A program made the position numbers and the translations under genes. Positions 59,620-64,000 of a DNA stretch of 64,000 nucleotides are shown one piece after another. Positions within the stretch are counted from its first letter, which is position 1. Every line of letters starts with the position of its first letter. The DNA is from Epidermidibacterium keratini (GTDB taxonomy: Bacteria > Actinomycetota > Actinomycetes > Mycobacteriales > Antricoccaceae). Under the pieces are notes generated by a model. It made no database searches, had not been told where the DNA came from, and saw only the letters and a list, made by a program, of their open reading frames with translations. Where the stretch lies: positions 744,001 to 808,000 of the forward strand of contig NZ_CP047156.1 in NCBI RefSeq assembly GCF_009834025.1. The letters are read 5' to 3'.

Positions 59620-61406
59620 CGGGCATCCTCATCGCGTGTACGGCGCAGCCGGTCCACCAGCTCGCCCACGCTCAGGGGCACCGGGTCGAGTCCGAGTTCG
59701 GCGCCCAGGGCAGCGACCTGGGGAGGCATCAGCCGCGCTTGGGTGAGGATCTGCGGGCTGGCGAAGAGGGTGGCTGGATCGGTGTCGGCAATGATCTCGC
59801 CCTGATCCAGGACGATCACCCGGTCGGCCCACTCGGCGACGAGGTGCATGTCATGGGTCGCGACGACCGTGCACCGGATGTGCTCAGCCAGCGCGGTCAG
59901 CAGTCCGATGACGTCATCGCGCGAGCGCACATCGAGGGAAGAAGTCGGCTCGTCGAGCAGCAACAGGCGCGGCCGCATCGCCAGAGCAATCGCCAACGTA
60001 GCGCGCCGCTGTTGACCGCCAGAGAGCAACCGACCATCGCGGTCCTGCAGGTCGGTCAGCTTCATCTGCTCCAGGATCTGGTCGACCAGCTCCTCGGCAT
60101 CGGGCACCTTGCGGGTGCGGGGAAACATCGCGATGTCGCCGCGGATGGAGTCCTGCAGGAACATCTCCTCCGGGCGCTGCACCAGGTAGCAGACCGTGTC
60201 GGCAAGCTCGGCCGCGGTCACCGAGCGCGTGTCCCGACCGTCCACCACGACCCGACCGGACGAGGGCACGGCCAACCCGGCGAGCACCGACAGAAGCGTG
60301 GACTTGCCGGCTCCGTTGGTCCCGACCAGGGCGACTCGTTCGCCATCGTGCAGCTGCAACGACAGCCCGTCGAGCACCGTCGAACGCCCTCCCCCAACGG
60401 CAATGTAGCCGTGGGTCACCCTCTCAAGCTCGGCGATGGTTTCGCCGCGGGACGACGCCGCAGCGACGGGCTGCGGCGCGTTCGACGTCGAACGGGATCG
60501 GTTACGAGCGGGAAGCTCGTTGAGCTGTTCGGCCGCCGACTCGACGGTCAGCGGCGGCGTACTCCGCCCGTCGGCCACCTCCGGCAGCAGCGCCCGCGCG
60601 GCGGCGACGACCTGCGGCGCCGGGATGTCAGCGGCCTCAAGGTCCGCCGTACGCGACATGGCTTCGGCGACGGGCAGATGCCACTGCACCTGGCCGTCTG
60701 CCATCAGCACTACCGACGTGGCATACCGGGCGACAAGCTCGGCATGATGCTCGATCACCACCACGGTGATGCCCTGTTCGGAGTTGAGCCGGGTCAGCTG
60801 CTCGTAGATCGCGGTCGCGCGCATGGGGTCGACCTCGGCGGCCGGCTCATCGACCACCAGGACGCTCGGTGCGAGCGCCAGCGCTCCCCCAAGCGCGGTC
60901 AGATGCTGCTGACCACCCGAGAGCTGCCAGGTGTAGTGCCCAGCCAGATGGGCAATACCGAGCGAGCTCAACGCGTCGTCGGCGCGCTGCTTCCAGTCGG
61001 CGTGACCGAAGTTGATCGGGGCAAACGCGACGTCGTCGTGCACTCGTGGGCGAACGAGCTGGTTGCCAAAATCCTGGAAGACATAGCCGACCTGGTTAGC
61101 GATCTCGCCGACCGTGCGGTCCGCAGTCGCCTTGCCGTGGATCCGCACCGTGCCGGAGATGTCGCCGTTCCAGAAGTGCGGGATCAGCCCGTTGAACGAC
61201 TTGCACAGCGTGGTCTTGCCCGAGCCGTTGCCGCCGACGACGGCGACGAAGTCACCACGCTCGATCGTCAGATCGACCGATCGCAGCGTGTCATTCTCGG
61301 CGCCGGGGTAGCAAAACCGGAGGTTACGAATCTCGACCGCCGGCCATTCGCGCTCGTGTTCAGTCACCGACCGGCCCTCGGCTGCCGGGGCTGATGTTGC
61401 GCTCAT
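59616..61406 (-). CDS. ECF transporter ATPase, two fused NBDs
   Basis: A 596-residue protein carrying two full ABC ATPase domains. NBD1 (about 25-250): VVGGNGSGKTTLCKSF, YTWQLSGGQQHLTALG, VLVVDEPAAEVDP. NBD2 (about 335-560): LVGTNGAGKSTLLSVLAGLA, DGRLLSGGQQRRATLAIALA, LLLLDEPTSSLD. Both keep Walker A, signature, Walker B and catalytic glutamates. This is the fused EcfA-EcfA' form common in actinobacteria. ATG 61406 overlaps the upstream stop. Confidence 0.95.
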   Translation of the reverse strand: MSATSAPAAEGRSVTEHEREWPAVEIRNLRFCYPGAENDTLRSVDLTIERGDFVAVVGGNGSGKTTLCKSFNGLIPHFWNGDISGTVRIHGKATADRTVGEIANQVGYVFQDFGNQLVRPRVHDDVAFAPINFGHADWKQRADDALSSLGIAHLAGHYTWQLSGGQQHLTALGGALALAPSVLVVDEPAAEVDPMRATAIYEQLTRLNSEQGITVVVIEHHAELVARYATSVVLMADGQVQWHLPVAEAMSRTADLEAADIPAPQVVAAARALLPEVADGRSTPPLTVESAAEQLNELPARNRSRSTSNAPQPVAAASSRGETIAELERVTHGYIAVGGGRSTVLDGLSLQLHDGERVALVGTNGAGKSTLLSVLAGLAVPSSGRVVVDGRDTRSVTAAELADTVCYLVQRPEEMFLQDSIRGDIAMFPRTRKVPDAEELVDQILEQMKLTDLQDRDGRLLSGGQQRRATLAIALAMRPRLLLLDEPTSSLDVRSRDDVIGLLTALAEHIRCTVVATHDMHLVAEWADRVIVLDQGEIIADTDPATLFASPQILTQARLMPPQVAALGAELGLDPVPLSVGELVDRLRRTRDEDAR

Positions 61407-62392
61407 CCGGTACGCGCTTCGTCGGAGCTGTCGGACTCAACCGGCGTACGCCGCGTGCTGCTACCGGACTCGACCGGCGTACGACGTTTGCTCTGAACGG
61501 CCCGCAGCGCCAGGAACGCAGCGCAGCCGACGGCCGCGGCGATGAGGATCGCGATCCAGAGGTAGAAGTCGCCAAACTGCTCACGGAAGTCGGGCTCGAA
61601 CGCGCCGAGCGCCCCGATGCCCTCGCGGCCGACGAACTCCTCCCAGGCGGCGAACATCGTGATCGCGCCGGCGACCAGGAAGACCAGCGCGCCGACGACC
61701 CAGATGCTGACGCCCCACGGGCCGCGCATCTTCGGCGGGTTCTGCGGGTCGCGTGGGCGCAGGCCCATGATCGGCTCGATCTTGCCGTAGAGGCGTGGCG
61801 TCAGCCACATGGTCGGGATCGAGCCGAAGATGATGCCGGAGAGGATCACCGTGATGACGATGTCGGCGCCCTCCATGAACAGCAGGGTGGAGATCAGTCC
61901 GTCGGCCTCCTCCAAGGTGTCCGGGTCGACGCCCACGACAACCTTGAGGATGTCGACGACCCCACCGGTCAGCTTGTCGACGAGGACCATGACCACCGGC
62001 GCGATCGCCAGCTGCTTGAGGTTTCGCGGGTCCTTGATCAGCGTGCCGGCGACGAAGATCGCGAGTGCGGTCTGCAAGAAGCCTTCAAGCTCGGTGAATC
62101 CCCCGAAGTCGCCCAGCAGCATGTCGGAGAAGACCAGCTCACCGAGCGGCGCTCCGATGGCCACCCAAAACGGGTTGAGCAGCGCGGCGAGAACCACTGC
62201 GATGAAGGAGAAGTACGACACCCCGATATCGAAGGGCCCAGCCTCAATGGCCGGGATGATCTGGCAGACCAAGTCGCCGACGCCGTACAGCGTCATCGAC
62301 AGGACCAGGATCATCAGCTTCTGCGAACCGGACAGCGAATCACCTCCGGTCAGTCGGCCACGGAAGTCGTTGGCGGCATCGGGAATGGACAT
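61403..62392 (-). CDS. Putative ECF substrate-binding (S) component
   Basis: A 329-residue membrane protein from ATG 62392, with GAAAGG upstream; GTG 62401 is an alternative. It has about seven hydrophobic segments (YGVGDLVCQIIPAIEAGPFD lies in the first loop) and a cytosolic C-terminal tail with a duplicated RRTPVES(G/D)SS sequence. It is larger than typical S components (about 180-220), but overlaps the ATPase gene and is the only candidate for substrate recognition. The ligand is unknown. Confidence 0.7.
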   Translation of the reverse strand: MSIPDAANDFRGRLTGGDSLSGSQKLMILVLSMTLYGVGDLVCQIIPAIEAGPFDIGVSYFSFIAVVLAALLNPFWVAIGAPLGELVFSDMLLGDFGGFTELEGFLQTALAIFVAGTLIKDPRNLKQLAIAPVVMVLVDKLTGGVVDILKVVVGVDPDTLEEADGLISTLLFMEGADIVITVILSGIIFGSIPTMWLTPRLYGKIEPIMGLRPRDPQNPPKMRGPWGVSIWVVGALVFLVAGAITMFAAWEEFVGREGIGALGAFEPDFREQFGDFYLWIAILIAAAVGCAAFLALRAVQSKRRTPVESGSSTRRTPVESDSSDEARTG

Positions 62393-62416
62393 GTCGGGCA
62401 CCTTTCGAAGGAGAGT

Positions 62417-64000
62417 TCACCGGTCGGTGGCAAGTGCAAATGACTCGGACACGGCGGGTTGCCCTTGGGGCAAACCCGCCGCAAAGGGACGGAGGTGAAG
62501 GACGTCGATCAGCTCTGACATCTCGTCGATGACGAGATCGGGACGCTGCGGAGAGGCAGGATCGGCGAGGACCGCATCGAGTTCTGCGTCAGGGACGCTT
62601 CCGCCGCGGACGATCACCGCGGTGCCGATGCCGCCTTCGCGGGCGCAGACGACGTCGTTGGCTGGCTTGTCTCCGACGAAGACGGCGCGGGCCGGGTCGG
62701 CGCAAAGGGCGCGGCAGGCGGTGACCGCGACTAGCGGATCGGGTTTGCGGCGGCCGAGCTCGTCGGAATAGACGCTGACACCCACCAGGTCTGCCAGTCC
62801 GTAGGCCGCGAGTTTGCGGCGTACGCCGTGTCCGCTGACCGTGTTCGAGACGATTCCGATCGGTACGCCGGCCGCATGCGCAGCGGCACACAGCTCAGCC
62901 ACCCCCGGCCGGATCGTCGAGGTCGACTTGGCCACGCCCCACGCCGCGCTCAGCGCATGGGCCTCGGCACGCAGCCACGCGCGCACGCCCGTCGCGCTCC
63001 CGGCGAGCCTGGACTCGATGGCAGCTCCCGCGAGCTCGACCCAGTACGTCGCCGGGTCGATCTCGACGACTGCGTCGCCGTCGGTCTCGGCATGGTGCGC
63101 CCGCTTCCACTCCCGGTGCGCAGTGAGCGTCTGCGCGATCGCGTCCTCGGCATCGACATCCGAGAGCTGCCACCCCGCGCGACGCAGATCCGCGGCGAGG
63201 CGATGGGCGAAGGCCCGGCGGCCGGCATGGTCGGTGACGGAGGTTGAGATGACGCCGCCGTGATCGAGCAGGATCGCGCTCGGCAGCTCACTGTCGCCCG
63301 CTAGCTTCGGCTCCGCAGCTGCCTGGAAAGGGCCGGGTCTGGTGGCACGCAGGAGCTCGACCAGTTCCTGCGGGGTGTCGTACACGCCGTCGGGGACGTC
63401 CGCGACCGGAAACGGAACACGCTCAGTGGAGTGGTGGCGGGTGAGGAAGACTGCACCGACTCCGGCCCGGCGGGCGCACGCGACGTCGCGGTCGAAGGTG
63501 TCCCCGACGTACCACGCGCGCGATGCCGTCGTACCAAGCGCGTGTGCGGCGAGCTCGATGATGTCCGGGTTCGGCTTGCGGATACCGACCTCGTCCGAAT
63601 ACACCTGCACGGCGAAGTGCTCGGCGAGGCCGTGCTCCTCGACCAGCCGGCGGTGCGCGCGCCCGCCGTGCGCGTTGGAGACGATTCCGACCGGGACATC
63701 GAGCTCGGCGGCGAGAGCGAGCAGCTCACGCACGCCCGGCCGTACGGCGTGCTCGTTGCTCGCCTGCGTGATCCACTCTTGAAGCTCCGGCGCCTCCCCC
63801 GCCAGCACCTCCCGCGCGGCTGCCGGCAGCGGCGAGGCATAGAAGTCGCGCCAGATCTCACGATGGGTCAGCTCGCGCGGGTGGAGGCGGCGGCTGGCGG
63901 CGTTCTTCCAATCTTTGAGCGCCTTCTTACCGCCCTGCAGGACGGGCACCAGCTCGTGCGCGGGAATGTCGTGCCCGGCGCGGGCGAGCAGCTCGGCGAC
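62417..64000 (-). CDS. Tandem HAD-family hydrolase (N-terminal part outside window)
   Basis: The frame is open to base 64000, so its start lies beyond the window; the first in-frame GTG (63949) is internal. It has two HAD phosphatase units. The first keeps GIVSNAHGG, IRKPNPDIIELAA and YVGDTFDRDVACARRAG, but its nucleophile part lies outside. The second starts ILLDHGGVISTS near residue 237 and has GIVSNTVSG, GRRKPDPLV and FVGDKPANDVVCAREGG. It is 25 bases from the S-component start, so it may work on the transported compound. Confidence 0.82.
   Translation of the reverse strand, partial: VAELLARAGHDIPAHELVPVLQGGKKALKDWKNAASRRLHPRELTHREIWRDFYASPLPAAAREVLAGEAPELQEWITQASNEHAVRPGVRELLALAAELDVPVGIVSNAHGGRAHRRLVEEHGLAEHFAVQVYSDEVGIRKPNPDIIELAAHALGTTASRAWYVGDTFDRDVACARRAGVGAVFLTRHHSTERVPFPVADVPDGVYDTPQELVELLRATRPGPFQAAAEPKLAGDSELPSAILLDHGGVISTSVTDHAGRRAFAHRLAADLRRAGWQLSDVDAEDAIAQTLTAHREWKRAHHAETDGDAVVEIDPATYWVELAGAAIESRLAGSATGVRAWLRAEAHALSAAWGVAKSTSTIRPGVAELCAAAHAAGVPIGIVSNTVSGHGVRRKLAAYGLADLVGVSVYSDELGRRKPDPLVAVTACRALCADPARAVFVGDKPANDVVCAREGGIGTAVIVRGGSVPDAELDAVLADPASPQRPDLVIDEMSELIDVLHLRPFAAGLPQGQPAVSESFALATDR

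Noticed and set aside
59478-61394. Plus-strand open frame (638 codons) opposite the ECF ATPase gene
   Set aside because: The minus-strand protein has two complete ABC ATPase domains; the plus frame reads compositionally biased sequence without motifs.

Overview
The window is high-GC DNA with closely packed genes, many GTG starts and 4-bp ATGA/GTGA overlaps. It carries Lsr2, ClpS-DUF2017, an actinobacterial CtaD and a DUF222/HNH (13E12-type) gene. Together these point to an actinobacterium, probably near Mycobacteriales, Geodermatophilales or related orders. The genus cannot be fixed from the sequence.

Region 1 (1 to about 20.2 kb) is the right part of an integrated siphovirus. It reads left to right: lambda gpE-type major capsid protein (cut by the window edge), head-tail connectors, tail terminator, major tail protein, tail assembly chaperones joined by a -1 programmed frameshift, a 1376-residue tape measure with exact 40-residue repeats, Dit-like and baseplate proteins, receptor-binding fibres (collagen-like and beta-helix), endolysin, holin and two membrane coiled-coil proteins. 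A strong terminator is followed by three degenerate type I-E-like CRISPR repeats, three small minus-strand genes, a small HTH gene with tandem 24-bp operators, and a tRNA-3'-end-like sequence that probably marks the right attachment site. The integrase and repressor are not in the window and should lie at the unseen left end.

Region 2 (20.3 to 34.4 kb) is chromosomal. It keeps a block also known from Mycobacterium (pncB, clpS, DUF2017, rhomboid, murI, rph, rdgB). The part between DUF2017 and rhomboid is variable: it holds a secreted ankyrin protein and a lower-GC two-gene module (unknown protein plus XRE-ImmA/IrrE metallopeptidase). pncB and pncA form a nicotinamide salvage operon, and two bacterial PH-domain membrane proteins follow.

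Region 3 (34.5 to 50.9 kb) holds serB, ctaD, a NYN/OST-HTH protein, an operon of semialdehyde dehydrogenase, gamma-glutamyltransferase-like protein and APH-type kinase, a SWIM-SNF2 helicase, an FMN glutamate-synthase-like protein, two OsmC/Ohr proteins, a Tat-exported beta-helix protein, and an ArsR-SRPBCC pair with a clear palindromic operator.

Region 4 (50.9 to 64 kb) holds lsr2, a decayed chloramphenicol-exporter-like MFS pseudogene, a flavin aromatic hydroxylase, an extragenic repeat cluster beside a DUF222-HNH gene, a divergent TetR/SDR/SnoaL cluster, and an ECF transporter operon (T, fused A-A, putative S) preceded by a tandem HAD protein that runs off the end.

The best candidates for something undescribed are the XRE-ImmA module, whose two proteins share a C-terminal DFDEA tail; a dispersed two-tier extragenic palindrome present three times; and the CRISPR-like remnant at the prophage edge.
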